A DNA stretch of 64,000 bases from Bacillus sp. FJAT-45037 (GCF_002797325.1 NZ_KZ454938.1:1128267-1192266); one strand, 5' to 3'; positions 54,020 to 62,885 are shown, counted from the stretch's first letter. The notes: generated from the letters alone by a model not told the origin. Made by a program: numbers and translations.

Positions 54020-54046
54020 ACCATCTCTTCGTTCATGCATAAGATA
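54020..54046 (+). promoter_or_regulatory. Probable sigma-K promoter of the spoVIF-like gene
   Basis: AC at 54020-54021 (within CACC), 16 nt, then CATAAGATA at 54038-54046, an exact match to the sigma-K -10 CATAnnnTA at consensus spacing. Sigma-K control fits a late coat-stage gene. An 8-bp inverted repeat CTTCGTTC (54027-54034) / GAACGAAG (54059-54066) overlaps both promoter and Shine-Dalgarno. Confidence 0.5.
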
Positions 54047-54077
54047 TTTCTATATCAAGAACGAAGGAGGACGTATG

Positions 54078-54344
54078 ATGTTTCAAAAAAATGACCCTTC
54101 ATTTATGGACCAAGTTCAAAAGAAAACGAGTGTAAGACCAGATGAATTAATGAAGCTTGCAAACTCAGTCAGTCAGGCGAACCTGCAAGATGAAGCGACT
54201 GTTCGGGCGCTTATCTCTCAAGTTTCTAAACTGGCGAAAACACCTGTCTCTAAAGAAAAGGAAGACCAGATTGTTCAGGCGATTGTGAAAAACAATATGC
54301 CGACTGATTTTGCTTCTCTTGCTAAAATGTTCAATAAAAAATAG
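54078..54344 (+). CDS. Stage VI sporulation protein F (SpoVIF) family
   Basis: An 88-residue, Lys/Gln-rich helical protein of the SpoVIF family, whose B. subtilis member acts in late spore coat assembly in the mother cell. Residues FMDQVQKKTSVRPDELMKLANSV and the C-terminal QIVQAIVKNNMPTDFASLAKMF are family-like. AAGGAGG at 54064-54070 lies 7 nt from ATG 54078 and 4 nt from ATG 54075; the second is used. A sigma-K-like promoter is upstream. Confidence 0.75.
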   Translation: MFQKNDPSFMDQVQKKTSVRPDELMKLANSVSQANLQDEATVRALISQVSKLAKTPVSKEKEDQIVQAIVKNNMPTDFASLAKMFNKK

Positions 54345-54446
54345 GTGCTAGTTTAGGCAGATGCCAAACGCAAATGCTCCTGACTCGCATATACTTTATG
54401 GAACGAACATTAAAATAGGGCTGTGCAAGACGAAGGCTTTAGTTGA

Positions 54447-54482
54447 GTTAGAGGAGTGTGCCCCGCTTCTCTAACTTTTTTA
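54447..54482 (+). terminator. Intrinsic terminator after the spoVIF-like gene
   Basis: GTTAGAGGAG (54447-54456), loop TGTGCCCCG, CTTCTCTAAC (54466-54475) and TTTTTT. It ends the spoVIF transcript, about 100 nt after its stop. Confidence 0.75.
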
Positions 54483-54588
54483 TTGTCATTCGCTAATTTT
54501 TGTAACGAGATGGACAAGTTACGCATGTCCGACTTTCTGTCTATGTGATATACTAACTATGATTTATTTTAAAAAAAGGATGATGAAC

Positions 54589-54792
54589 ATGTCTGATGCA
54601 ATGTTAAATATGTGGATTTCTTTTTTCGCCCTTGCGCTAATGTTTGTTTCTGCAGGAGCTGCCATTTTTAGTCGCGAAAAGTTAAAAGGAATCGTACAAA
54701 AGATCGTTTTGGCTTTTTCATTTGTTTGTTTGATTGTTTCAGGTTTAATTGTATTTTTAATTGTAATCGGTGGGCCTACGGCAACAATGTAG
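54589..54792 (+). CDS. yphE: YphE (DUF2768) small membrane protein
   Basis: A 67-residue protein with two transmembrane helices (MLNMWISFFALALMFVSAGA and IVLAFSFVCLIVSGLIVFL), matching the DUF2768 family of sporulating Bacilli. AAAGGA at 54575-54580 favours ATG 54589; upstream in-frame ATGs at 54559-54583 are too early. It precedes yphF as in B. subtilis. Confidence 0.78.
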   Translation: MSDAMLNMWISFFALALMFVSAGAAIFSREKLKGIVQKIVLAFSFVCLIVSGLIVFLIVIGGPTATM

Positions 54793-54858
54793 CGAGTTGG
54801 TACAAGTTCGATAGCATGAAAAGAAAGTATTCTATTCATAGAGTAGGAGTTTGATTTG

Positions 54859-55581
54859 ATGAAGTGGATGACCTCACTAGCGATTATATTCTCATGCTTG
54901 GTGCTTACAGGTTGTTTATTGCCAAGTGGTGAAAGAGCAGAGAATCAGATTGCTTATCCTGATCAGTTGCAATCTGTTGAGGATGCAGCGATTCGGTTTC
55001 AAGCAGATACGGGCGTGTTACCAATTCGTACCTTTGATGAGACGACCTCTTATTATCAAAGGTATGTCGTTGATTTTAATCAATTGATCCCAAGATATCT
55101 ACAACAACCTCCGGGTACAGCGTTTGAAAATGGAGGAGTGTTTCAATACGTTCTAGTGGATGTAGAAGATCAACCGAAAGCAAAGGTAATTGATCTAACT
55201 TCCCAGCGTGAGATCCAACAATTTCAACAACGAATAAATGAATATCGTCGACAACATACGTATGTTCCAGTTGATGAAATGCTGGACGTGGGATTATTCA
55301 AACTTGATCATGAGGCGCTCAACTATAAAGAAGCACCTCAAGTGAAAAGCCCATACTATGATACAATGTTGCCTTTACTTTATACGAACGATGGAGAAAT
55401 TGTGATTGATTACCGAATTGACCTTAATATTGCATTGAACGAGTTTGACCATCAATTCGGCGAAGATGAAGATATTCGTTCGCTACTAGTTGAACAGTTT
55501 CCATTCGTACCTGTGCGTTCTGTCCCTTATACTTTAGATCAAAATAACGAACCGATTTATAATGTTCGTCTGAATGATTAA
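54859..55581 (+). CDS. yphF: Lipoprotein YphF
   Basis: A 240-residue lipoprotein with lipobox LTGC (near residue 20) followed by an exported domain rich in Tyr, Gln and Asp with no recognised catalytic motif. TAGGAG at 54844-54849 selects ATG 54859 over TTG 54856. Position between yphE and spoIVA identifies it as YphF. Function unknown. Confidence 0.8.
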   Translation: MKWMTSLAIIFSCLVLTGCLLPSGERAENQIAYPDQLQSVEDAAIRFQADTGVLPIRTFDETTSYYQRYVVDFNQLIPRYLQQPPGTAFENGGVFQYVLVDVEDQPKAKVIDLTSQREIQQFQQRINEYRRQHTYVPVDEMLDVGLFKLDHEALNYKEAPQVKSPYYDTMLPLLYTNDGEIVIDYRIDLNIALNEFDHQFGEDEDIRSLLVEQFPFVPVRSVPYTLDQNNEPIYNVRLND

Positions 55582-55599
55582 GATGAAATAGTTGGTCTA

Positions 55600-55644
55600 A
55601 AGCCCCTTCTTTGTTGATATACATATCAAAGGAAGGGGCATTTT
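55600..55644 (+). terminator. Intrinsic terminator after yphF
   Basis: GCCCCTTCTTTGTTGATAT (55602-55620) pairs with ATATCAAAGGAAGGGGC (55623-55639, small bulges) and is followed by ATTTTG. Confidence 0.75.
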
Positions 55645-55789
55645 GTGTTTCCCCTTCTCGGTATCTATTTAGAGATGATTCATGAATTGATTAACCAAGT
55701 ATGGCACTACCACTGAAATCATTTATTCCTATTTTGCAACATTCATCTAGGCTTTATAAAAAATGAAATGCTTCTTTCCCTGGTAGGTG

Positions 55790-55817
55790 TCATATTTATA
55801 GGACAACATCATATGAT
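55790..55817 (+). promoter_or_regulatory. Probable sigma-E promoter of spoIVA
   Basis: TCATATT at 55790-55796 matches the sigma-E -35 kmATATT exactly; CATATGAT at 55810-55817 matches six of eight positions of the -10 CATACAmT; spacing 13 nt. The start codon is about 70 nt further. spoIVA is a sigma-E gene in B. subtilis. Confidence 0.6.
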
Positions 55818-55885
55818 GATAGTGTCCTAGCTTTATGGAAATTCATGACGCATCTCATATCTTTACTCGATCGGGAGGGGATCAC

Positions 55886-57364
55886 GTGGAAAAGGTTGAT
55901 ATTTTTAAAGATATTGCTGAACGAACGGGTGGTGATATCTATTTAGGAGTCGTAGGGGCTGTGCGGACAGGGAAATCGACATTCATTAAGAAATTTATGG
56001 AGCTTGTCGTACTCCCGAACATTGAAAACGAATCGGAAAAAGCTCGTGCTCAAGATGAGTTACCACAAAGTGCAGCAGGTAAAACAATTATGACAACGGA
56101 ACCTAAGTTTGTTCCGAATCAAGCCATTTCGATTCATGTAGACGAAGGTTTAGATGTAAACATACGTCTTGTGGATTGCGTTGGGTATGCTGTTCCGGGA
56201 GCAAAAGGGTATGAAGATGAAAACGGTCCGAGAATGATCAACACACCTTGGTATGAGGAGCCAATTCCGTTCCAAGAAGCGGCTGAGATTGGAACACGTA
56301 AAGTAATCCAAGAACACTCAACACTCGGGGTAGTCATTACAACAGATGGTTCAATCGGCGAGATACCTCGTTATGATTATGTTGAATCAGAGACTCGAGT
56401 TATTGAAGAGTTAAAAGAAGTCGGGAAGCCGTTCATCATGATTATTAATAGTGTTAGGCCTCATCATCCAGACACTGATAATCTTCGTCGTCAACTTGCA
56501 GATGAACATGATATTCCAGTTCTAGCGATGAGCATTGAAAGCATGACAGATCACGACATTAATAATGTTCTGCGTGAAGTACTATTTGAATTCCCAGTCC
56601 ATGAGGTTAACGTGAACTTACCGAGCTGGGTAATGGTGTTAAAAGATGATCACTGGTTAAGACAAAGTTATGAAGAGTCTGTCCGTGATACGGTAAAAGA
56701 CATTAGGCGTTTGCGAGACGTTGATCGGGTCGTTGGACAATTTTCAGAATATGAATTTATTGATGATTCAAGGCTTGCAGGGATAGAGATGGGGCAAGGC
56801 ATCGCAGAGATTGACCTTTATGCACCTGATGATCTCTATGATCAAGTGTTAAAAGAAGTGGTCGGTGTTGAAATTAGAGGTAAAGACCATCTTTTACAGC
56901 TCATGCAAGAATTTGCACATGCAAAATCGGAATATGATCAAGTCGCAGAGGCGCTTCGTATGGTTAAGCAAACAGGATATGGCATTGCTGCACCAGCACT
57001 ATCAGACATGAGCTTGGATGAACCAGAAATCATTCGCCAAGGATCTAGGTTTGGTGTAAGGCTTAAAGCGGTGGCCCCATCTATTCATATGATCAAAGTA
57101 GATGTAGAGTCCGAATTTGCCCCAATTATAGGCACAGAAAAGCAAAGTGAGGAACTTGTTCGTTACTTAATGCAAGATTTTGAGGAGAATCCATTGTCTA
57201 TTTGGAATTCGGATATCTTTGGACGATCTTTAAACTCGATCGTACGAGAAGGAATCTCGGCGAAGCTTTCATTAATGCCTGAAAATGCACGCTATAAGTT
57301 GAAAGAGACACTTGAACGTATTATTAATGAAGGTTCTGGTGGTTTAATCGCGATTATTTTATAA
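55886..57364 (+). CDS. spoIVA: Spore morphogenesis ATPase SpoIVA
   Basis: Builds the basement layer of the spore coat by ATP-dependent self-assembly around the forespore. The protein is 492 residues, the same length as the B. subtilis protein. It shows the Walker A GAVRTGKST near residue 23, ESEKARAQDELPQSAAGKTIMTT-type sequence after it, VDCVGYAVPGAKG and a highly conserved C-terminus ending GGLIAIIL. The frame is open to 55835, but GGGAGGGG before GTG 55886 and the family start VEKVDIFKDIAERTGGD set the start. Confidence 0.97.
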   Translation: MEKVDIFKDIAERTGGDIYLGVVGAVRTGKSTFIKKFMELVVLPNIENESEKARAQDELPQSAAGKTIMTTEPKFVPNQAISIHVDEGLDVNIRLVDCVGYAVPGAKGYEDENGPRMINTPWYEEPIPFQEAAEIGTRKVIQEHSTLGVVITTDGSIGEIPRYDYVESETRVIEELKEVGKPFIMIINSVRPHHPDTDNLRRQLADEHDIPVLAMSIESMTDHDINNVLREVLFEFPVHEVNVNLPSWVMVLKDDHWLRQSYEESVRDTVKDIRRLRDVDRVVGQFSEYEFIDDSRLAGIEMGQGIAEIDLYAPDDLYDQVLKEVVGVEIRGKDHLLQLMQEFAHAKSEYDQVAEALRMVKQTGYGIAAPALSDMSLDEPEIIRQGSRFGVRLKAVAPSIHMIKVDVESEFAPIIGTEKQSEELVRYLMQDFEENPLSIWNSDIFGRSLNSIVREGISAKLSLMPENARYKLKETLERIINEGSGGLIAIIL

Positions 57365-57375
57365 GTAAACTAGAA

Positions 57376-57422
57376 AAGAGCAAAAGGGCCTTTCAGTAAA
57401 AAGGTTCCTTTTGCTTTTTTAT
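57376..57422 (+). terminator. Intrinsic terminator after spoIVA
   Basis: GCAAAAGGGCCTTT (57380-57393) pairs with AAAGGTTCCTTTTGC and is followed by TTTTTTATT. Confidence 0.8.
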
Positions 57423-57548
57423 TTCCTTCTATGCTAAGCTCTATATAGTTATCGTAGCAGTTCTATTAAGTTTACTAATATAAATGGAATGAAATATATC
57501 ACATATTCTCATATAATAGATTGTCTATAGATATAAGGAGAGATCGAC

Positions 57549-57767
57549 ATGAGTAATGAAAATCAATTTTTTGTAATTAAGGCGAAAGAGAACGGTGTAA
57601 ATGTAATCGGTTTAACAAGAGGAACGGATACACGTTTTCATCATTCCGAAAAGCTTGATAAAGGGGAAGTAATGATTGCTCAATTCACTGAGCATACTTC
57701 TGCAGTTAAAGTCCGAGGGAAAGCAATTATTCAAACGAGTCATGGTACAATGGATACAGAAGAGTAA
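57549..57767 (+). CDS. mtrB: trp RNA-binding attenuation protein (TRAP)
   Basis: A 72-residue protein that forms an 11-subunit ring binding GAG/UAG repeats in trp leader RNA when tryptophan is present. Characteristic blocks [47 protein letters not shown] carry the RNA-binding lysines and arginine and the tryptophan pocket. AAGGAGAG precedes the start. In B. subtilis hbs and folE (mtrA) lie between spoIVA and mtrB; here they are absent. Confidence 0.95.
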   Translation: MSNENQFFVIKAKENGVNVIGLTRGTDTRFHHSEKLDKGEVMIAQFTEHTSAVKVRGKAIIQTSHGTMDTEE

Positions 57768-57794
57768 AAGCAGGGACTTCCTGCTTTTTATTTT
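57767..57794 (+). terminator. Intrinsic terminator after mtrB
   Basis: AAAAGCAGG (57767-57775), loop GACTT, CCTGCTTTTT (57781-57790). Confidence 0.85.
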
Positions 57795-57861
57795 ACATTA
57801 GTGGAAAAAATATCATAAGAACCGATAACACCTTACAAATAGGGAAATTGTGACGTTTTTA

Positions 57862-57891
57862 TTCGAAGGAATGCACAAATTATGCTATAAT
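57862..57891 (+). promoter_or_regulatory. Extended -10 sigma-A promoter of the hepS operon
   Basis: TGCTATAAT gives a perfect extended -10 (TATAAT at 57886-57891); a weak -35 TTCGAA lies 18 nt upstream. It is about 70 nt before hepS and separated from mtrB by a terminator. Confidence 0.6.
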
Positions 57892-57962
57892 AGAATCCGT
57901 CTTGAACTTAAAGCTCAAATATAGTAGATCATTTTGATGGATGCGATTTGGAGGACGTGGTT

Positions 57963-58754
57963 ATGGTGAGAATAAACCAACTTAATGACAGAGTCAAAGA
58001 AATAAAAAAGAGCTTCATTAACTTAACAAAGCATACGTATTTGGATAAGTACATACAAGTACCAGTTATTGACGAGGACAAAATTCGTCTTCTTTATACG
58101 ATGTTAAGTGAACACACAAGCAAAAAAGATGCGAAAATTTTCACTTTGTCAGCATTACTTGTACATGCAGCTCTTGATGTACATGAAGCTGTCTCTCTCC
58201 ACAAAATCCAATCAGAATCGTTGAGGAAACATCGTCAATTAACTGTGCTAGCAGGCGATTATTATTGTAGCCTTTATTACTTCTTATTAGCTGAAGGAAA
58301 ACATATTTCGGCGATACAAGTCTTTAGCCACTCCATTCAAGAAATCAATGAACATAAGATGAATTTGTATCATACACAGACAAGTTCTTTTGAAGAGTAT
58401 AAAGAAAATGTAGAGAAAGTTGAATCTATGTTGCTTCAAAACATTGCTGAACATTTTAATCAGTCAATTTGGAAGCAAGTATATAATGATTTCTTCTTCT
58501 TAAAACGACTCGTTTTTGAACGGAATGAATTTAAAAATGGAAACCATTCATATTTGGTTCAGTCTATGTATGAAGAGGCAAAGCATCCAGATGTATTACT
58601 TCAACTGTGTGAGCAGAAAATTGAAGATGTCAAAGATCGGTTATTGAAGGCTGGTAAGAAATTAGAGAAGTTTGAAGGGTTCATTATTGAACATGTCGAT
58701 CAATTGATTTCTACAACAACGGACTACGAAGAGACAGTAGCAGAAGAAGGGTGA
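57963..58754 (+). CDS. hepS: Heptaprenyl diphosphate synthase component 1
   Basis: Small, non-catalytic subunit of the heptaprenyl diphosphate synthase that makes the menaquinone-7 side chain. The 263-residue all-helical protein matches HepS (TLSALLVHAALDVHEAV, RQLTVLAGDYYCSLYYFLLAE, HxxSIQEINEHKM-like). GGAGG at 57950-57954 selects ATG 57963. It heads an operon whose last member hepT is the catalytic subunit. Confidence 0.88.
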   Translation: MVRINQLNDRVKEIKKSFINLTKHTYLDKYIQVPVIDEDKIRLLYTMLSEHTSKKDAKIFTLSALLVHAALDVHEAVSLHKIQSESLRKHRQLTVLAGDYYCSLYYFLLAEGKHISAIQVFSHSIQEINEHKMNLYHTQTSSFEEYKENVEKVESMLLQNIAEHFNQSIWKQVYNDFFFLKRLVFERNEFKNGNHSYLVQSMYEEAKHPDVLLQLCEQKIEDVKDRLLKAGKKLEKFEGFIIEHVDQLISTTTDYEETVAEEG

Positions 58755-58761
58755 ATAATAT

Positions 58762-59472
58762 ATGAGTCAAACGAAAGAAGAACGGGTTCACCAAGTGTTT
58801 GAAACCATTTATAAGCGCTATGATCTGATGAATTCAGTCATCTCGTTCCAACGACATAAAGCATGGCGCAAAGCAACAATGAAACAAATGAATGTTCAAC
58901 CGGGTGATCATGCGCTGGATGTTTGCTGTGGAACGGCAGATTGGACGATTGCATTAGGGGAAGCTGTAGGTACTACTGGCCGAGTAGAAGGCTTAGATTT
59001 TAGTAAAAATATGTTACTCATTGGTGAAGAGAAAGTCAAAGAGAGTAAGATGAAACATGTCTCCTTACGGCATGGGAATGCGATGGAGCTGCCATATGAC
59101 GATGAATCGTTTGATTTTGTTACGATTGGTTTTGGTTTAAGAAATGTACCAGACTATATGCAGGTGTTAAAAGAAATGCACAGAGTTGTTAAAAAAGGTG
59201 GGAAAGTTGTCTGTTTAGAAACAAGTCAACCAACCATTCCAGTTTTTAAACAATTATACTTCTTTTACTTCCGTCGGGTTATGCCTGTCTTTGGTAAAGT
59301 GTTCGCAAAAAGTTATGACGAGTATTCATGGTTACAAGAGTCAACGATGGCGTTTCCAAATCGAGAGAAGCTAGCTAAAATGTTCTATGAAGCTGGATTC
59401 GAACGTGTTGACGTGCAGGCTTATTCTGGAGGGGTTTGTGCGATGCACCTCGGAGTGAAGTCTGAAAAATAG
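58762..59472 (+). CDS. menG: Demethylmenaquinone methyltransferase
   Basis: SAM-dependent methyltransferase for the last step of menaquinone synthesis (UbiE/MenG/MenH family), 236 residues. It has motif [49 protein letters not shown] and [19 protein letters not shown]. It starts 7 nt after hepS, between the two prenyl synthase subunits as in B. subtilis. Confidence 0.94.
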   Translation: MSQTKEERVHQVFETIYKRYDLMNSVISFQRHKAWRKATMKQMNVQPGDHALDVCCGTADWTIALGEAVGTTGRVEGLDFSKNMLLIGEEKVKESKMKHVSLRHGNAMELPYDDESFDFVTIGFGLRNVPDYMQVLKEMHRVVKKGGKVVCLETSQPTIPVFKQLYFFYFRRVMPVFGKVFAKSYDEYSWLQESTMAFPNREKLAKMFYEAGFERVDVQAYSGGVCAMHLGVKSEK

Positions 59473-59496
59473 TCAAGTAGAATTGGGGAAGATATC

Positions 59497-60360
59497 GTGA
59501 TTAGAAAGATAAAAATCATCTTAGAAATGATCAAATTTGAACATACTGTTTTTGCTTTACCCTTTGCATATTTTGGAGCCATTTTAGGTGCATTTATTAT
59601 GAACGATACGATGCCTACCTTGTCTCAATGGATTTGGATAACGGTTGCAATGATTGGTGCTAGAAGTGCTGCTATGTCATTAAACCGAGTGATTGATGAA
59701 AAGATTGATAAGCATAACCCTCGTACGGCTGATCGAGCGATCCCTGCAGGGTTAATATCAAAAATTGAGGTCTTGACCTTTATTGTGATTTCAATGGGGA
59801 TGCTTATATTTGCAGCTTTTCAGTTAAGCCAGTTAGCTGTTTACTTATTGCCGTTGGCGGTTTTTTTCCTTGTGTTTTATTCTTATACAAAACGTTTCAC
59901 TTGGACATGTCATCTCATTCTTGGGGTTACAATAGGATTAGCGCCCTTAGGTGGTTGGGTAGCAGTAACAGGAATGTTGTCACTTGAAGCAATCATCTTA
60001 TTTATTGCTGTTGCATTATGGACAGCAGGGTTTGATGTTATATATGCAACACAAGATGCTGACTATGACCGTGAACGTGGATTGTATTCCATTCCAAGCC
60101 GATTTGGAATTAAACGTGCGCTCATCATTGCAAAAGGACTTCATATCATTAGTTTCGTTGCTTTTGTGCTTCTTTATGTTTTAACACCTTTAAGTTGGTT
60201 ATACCTAATTGGTGTAGTTATTGCAGGAGCGATTATGGTCTATGAGCACTCCCTTGTAACCGCAGACGACCTTTCAAAAGTGGGAGTAGCGTTCTTTACT
60301 ATGAACGGTATCTTAAGTTTAGTAATGTTTATTTTCACCGTGATGGATGTGATCATATGA
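59497..60360 (+). CDS. mqnP: UbiA-family prenyltransferase of the futalosine menaquinone pathway
   Basis: A 287-residue polytopic membrane protein with the UbiA aspartate-rich motifs NRVIDEKIDKHNPRTADRAIPAG (first) and DADYDRERGLYSIP (second). Next to ubiX and mqnA it most likely prenylates 1,4-dihydroxy-6-naphthoate, using the heptaprenyl diphosphate made by HepS/HepT. Start is GTG 59497 after GGGGAAG. It overlaps ubiX by 4 nt. Confidence 0.85.
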   Translation: MIRKIKIILEMIKFEHTVFALPFAYFGAILGAFIMNDTMPTLSQWIWITVAMIGARSAAMSLNRVIDEKIDKHNPRTADRAIPAGLISKIEVLTFIVISMGMLIFAAFQLSQLAVYLLPLAVFFLVFYSYTKRFTWTCHLILGVTIGLAPLGGWVAVTGMLSLEAIILFIAVALWTAGFDVIYATQDADYDRERGLYSIPSRFGIKRALIIAKGLHIISFVAFVLLYVLTPLSWLYLIGVVIAGAIMVYEHSLVTADDLSKVGVAFFTMNGILSLVMFIFTVMDVII

Positions 60361-60959
60361 ATGAATCTCCAAAGAAAATTATGACTGTAGGTATTACAGG
60401 CGCAAGTGGTGGATTGTATGGAGTTCGTTTAACGCAAGAATTACTTCGACAATCCTATAAAGTCCATCTCGTATTAACGGAAGCTGCTTGGCAAGTATTC
60501 AGAGAAGAGTTACAGTTAGATACAAGTAATCGCGAGCAAGTGATTACAGATTTATTTGGTGATAGACCAGGCGAACTTCACACTCATGATTTACATGACT
60601 ATGCAGCACCAATTGCTAGTGGATCGTATCGGAGCGCGGGAATGATTATTATTCCTTGCTCAATGGGAACTCTATCTGGTATTGCACATGGAGCTTCTGG
60701 TAATTTACTTGAGCGTACTGCAGACGTGATGTTAAAAGAACGACGTAAGTTAGTCATCTGCCCGAGAGAAACCCCTCTACATCAAATACATTTAGAAAAC
60801 ATGCTAACCCTTTCAAAAATGGGAGCGACCATTTTACCAGCAATGCCAGGCTATTATCATTTGCCAAAGACCATTGATGATCTAATTAATTTCCTTGTTG
60901 GAAAGGCATTAGATAGTCTTGGCGTAGAGCACGAGCTATTTACCCGTTGGGGGGAATAA
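60357..60959 (+). CDS. ubiX: Flavin prenyltransferase UbiX
   Basis: Makes the prenylated FMN cofactor for UbiD-type decarboxylases. The 200-residue protein has VGITGASGGLYGVRLTQEL, PIASGSYRSAGMIIIPCSMGTLSGIAHG, the VMLKERRKLVICPRETPLH block and the MPGYYHLP motif. Within this operon its cofactor would serve the decarboxylation of the prenylated naphthoate. No ubiD homologue is in the window. Confidence 0.93.
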   Translation: MNESPKKIMTVGITGASGGLYGVRLTQELLRQSYKVHLVLTEAAWQVFREELQLDTSNREQVITDLFGDRPGELHTHDLHDYAAPIASGSYRSAGMIIIPCSMGTLSGIAHGASGNLLERTADVMLKERRKLVICPRETPLHQIHLENMLTLSKMGATILPAMPGYYHLPKTIDDLINFLVGKALDSLGVEHELFTRWGE

Positions 60960-60961
60960 AA

Positions 60962-61807
60962 ATGTCATTAGTAATTGGTGAGATCTCTTATACAAATATT
61001 TTGCCATTATATTATTATTTAGATCGTGAGCTATTAAAGAGTCACGGGTGTTCATTCACTCCTCAAGTGCCATCTGAATTAAATGCCTCTATGTCTGCTG
61101 GACGGGTAGATGTAGGTGGTATTTCATCTTTTGCATATGCTGAGAATACAAGTCAATTTACTTTATTACCTGATTTATCGGTTTCTGCCTATGAGAAAGT
61201 GGGCTCGATTTTTCTTTTTTCAAAAGTTCCAATTGAGCAACTTTCAGGAAAATCGATTGCGTTAACATCAAGCTCAGCGACTTCAGTTCATCTACTTAAA
61301 GTGATTTTAGAACGTTTTTATCAACATGAAGTTCAATATGAAACGATGAAACCTTCGATGGACCGAATGTTAGATCAAAATGATGCCTGCCTCTTAATTG
61401 GAGATGATGCCATATTAGCTTCGTGGCGTAAAGCTGAAAAACTGTATCAGTATGATTTAGCTTCATTATGGTACAAGCACACGGGTCTCCCAATGACATT
61501 CGCAGTTGTTGCCGTAAGAAATGAAGTGATTGATCGTAGTAGTCACTTAGTGGGGCTATTATATCGATCTCTTATTCAAAGTAAACAACTGAGTAGACAG
61601 AAGCAATTCCAACCAATGATTAAAGATATTTTACAAACATATGGTGGAAGAAAGTCATTCTGGGATGAATACTTCCAAGAGTTGTGTTATGAATTTAGTG
61701 AAAATGAACAAAGAGGATTAACGTTATATTATCAATTGGCTTATGAATTAGGATACTTACAAAAACCTGTAGATGCAATTCAGATATGGAAAGCAGTTGA
61801 AAGCTAA
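60962..61807 (+). CDS. mqnA: Chorismate dehydratase MqnA
   Basis: First enzyme of the futalosine menaquinone pathway, dehydrating chorismate to 3-enolpyruvylbenzoate. The 281-residue protein has the binding-protein-like MqnA fold: IGEISYTNILPLYYYLD, VPSELNASMSAGRVDVGGISSFAYAEN, SIALTSSSATSVHLLKV and DACLLIGDDAIL. GGGGGGA precedes ATG 60962, two nt after ubiX ends. Confidence 0.92.
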   Translation: MSLVIGEISYTNILPLYYYLDRELLKSHGCSFTPQVPSELNASMSAGRVDVGGISSFAYAENTSQFTLLPDLSVSAYEKVGSIFLFSKVPIEQLSGKSIALTSSSATSVHLLKVILERFYQHEVQYETMKPSMDRMLDQNDACLLIGDDAILASWRKAEKLYQYDLASLWYKHTGLPMTFAVVAVRNEVIDRSSHLVGLLYRSLIQSKQLSRQKQFQPMIKDILQTYGGRKSFWDEYFQELCYEFSENEQRGLTLYYQLAYELGYLQKPVDAIQIWKAVES

Positions 61808-61830
61808 CTCTGTGTAGTAAGGTGGAAGAG

Positions 61831-62802
61831 ATGAAACTAGCCGATATTTATTTACAATTCCAATCAGATATTTCAATCATCGAAAAAGAGCTTGAAGCAA
61901 CTCTTCAAGCAAAGCATGATGTGTTAAGAGAAGCTTCTACTCATTTACTTAGAGCTGGAGGCAAGCGAATACGACCTGTTTTTGTGTTATTAGCGGCTAA
62001 ATTTGGTCAATATGATATCCATGTTCAAAAAAACATTGCTGTCCCACTGGAGCTCGTTCATATGGCTTCACTGGTTCATGATGATGTAATTGATGATGCT
62101 GAGTTGCGGCGAGGTAAAAAAACCGTAAAATCAGAATGGGATAATCGAGTAGCCATGTACACAGGAGATTTTATTTTTGCTAAAGCTGTCGAAAGTGCGA
62201 GCTTTTTTGATGAGCCGAAAATTCATCAAATATTGTCTGATACATTAGTAGAGATGTGTATTGGTGAAGTAGAACAAATCCGAGATCAGTATAATTGGGG
62301 CCAGGATTTACGTGTTTATTTGAGACGAATTAAACGTAAAACAGCGTTGTTAATTGCTGTTAGCTGTAAGCTTGGCGCCTTAGCAGCCAAAGCAGATACA
62401 GAGATCCAAAAGCACTTGTATAATTTTGGTTACAATGTAGGAATGTCTTTTCAAATTACTGATGATATTCTTGATTTTGTCGGAACAGAAGAACAGATAG
62501 GAAAGCCAGCAGGTGGGGATTTGAGTCAAGGGAACGTGACGTTGCCAGCTCTATATGCCATGCATCACAACGAGAACATCTATAAGATGATTAAAGAACA
62601 TTTAAAAGGCGAGTTCCCTGAACATGCTGATGTTTCTCTCATTATTGAGGCGATTAAACAATCTGGTGGAATTGAATATTCACTTAAAATGAGTGATCGA
62701 TATTTAGAGCGTGCCTATCAGGCATTAGAATCTCTTCCTGAATGCGTTGCAAAATCGCAATTAATAGAAATCGCACGATACATAGGCACGCGTAAGTTTT
62801 AA
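61831..62802 (+). CDS. hepT: Heptaprenyl diphosphate synthase component 2
   Basis: Catalytic trans-prenyltransferase subunit, 323 residues. Both aspartate-rich motifs are present: HDDVIDDAELRRG (near residue 82) and ITDDILDFVG (near 212), together with LRAGGKRIRPVFVLL. AAGGTGG before ATG 61831 excludes the GTG at 61822. Works with HepS to make the C35 chain for menaquinone. Confidence 0.95.
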   Translation: MKLADIYLQFQSDISIIEKELEATLQAKHDVLREASTHLLRAGGKRIRPVFVLLAAKFGQYDIHVQKNIAVPLELVHMASLVHDDVIDDAELRRGKKTVKSEWDNRVAMYTGDFIFAKAVESASFFDEPKIHQILSDTLVEMCIGEVEQIRDQYNWGQDLRVYLRRIKRKTALLIAVSCKLGALAAKADTEIQKHLYNFGYNVGMSFQITDDILDFVGTEEQIGKPAGGDLSQGNVTLPALYAMHHNENIYKMIKEHLKGEFPEHADVSLIIEAIKQSGGIEYSLKMSDRYLERAYQALESLPECVAKSQLIEIARYIGTRKF

Positions 62803-62806
62803 TGTG

Positions 62807-62834
62807 TGGGGAGTCAATGGACTCTCTTTTTTTC
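62807..62834 (+). terminator. Intrinsic terminator after hepT
   Basis: GGGGAGTC, loop AATG, GACTCTC and a run of seven T. Confidence 0.7.
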
Positions 62835-62885
62835 TTCATAAATGGAAATGAATACGTTTTATTGAGTATATCTGTAAAAAAATGA

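Noticed and set aside
54363-54479. A 38-codon ORF starting MPNANAPDSH after the spoVIF-like gene
   Set aside because: It lacks a ribosome binding site and runs through the terminator hairpin at 54447-54482.
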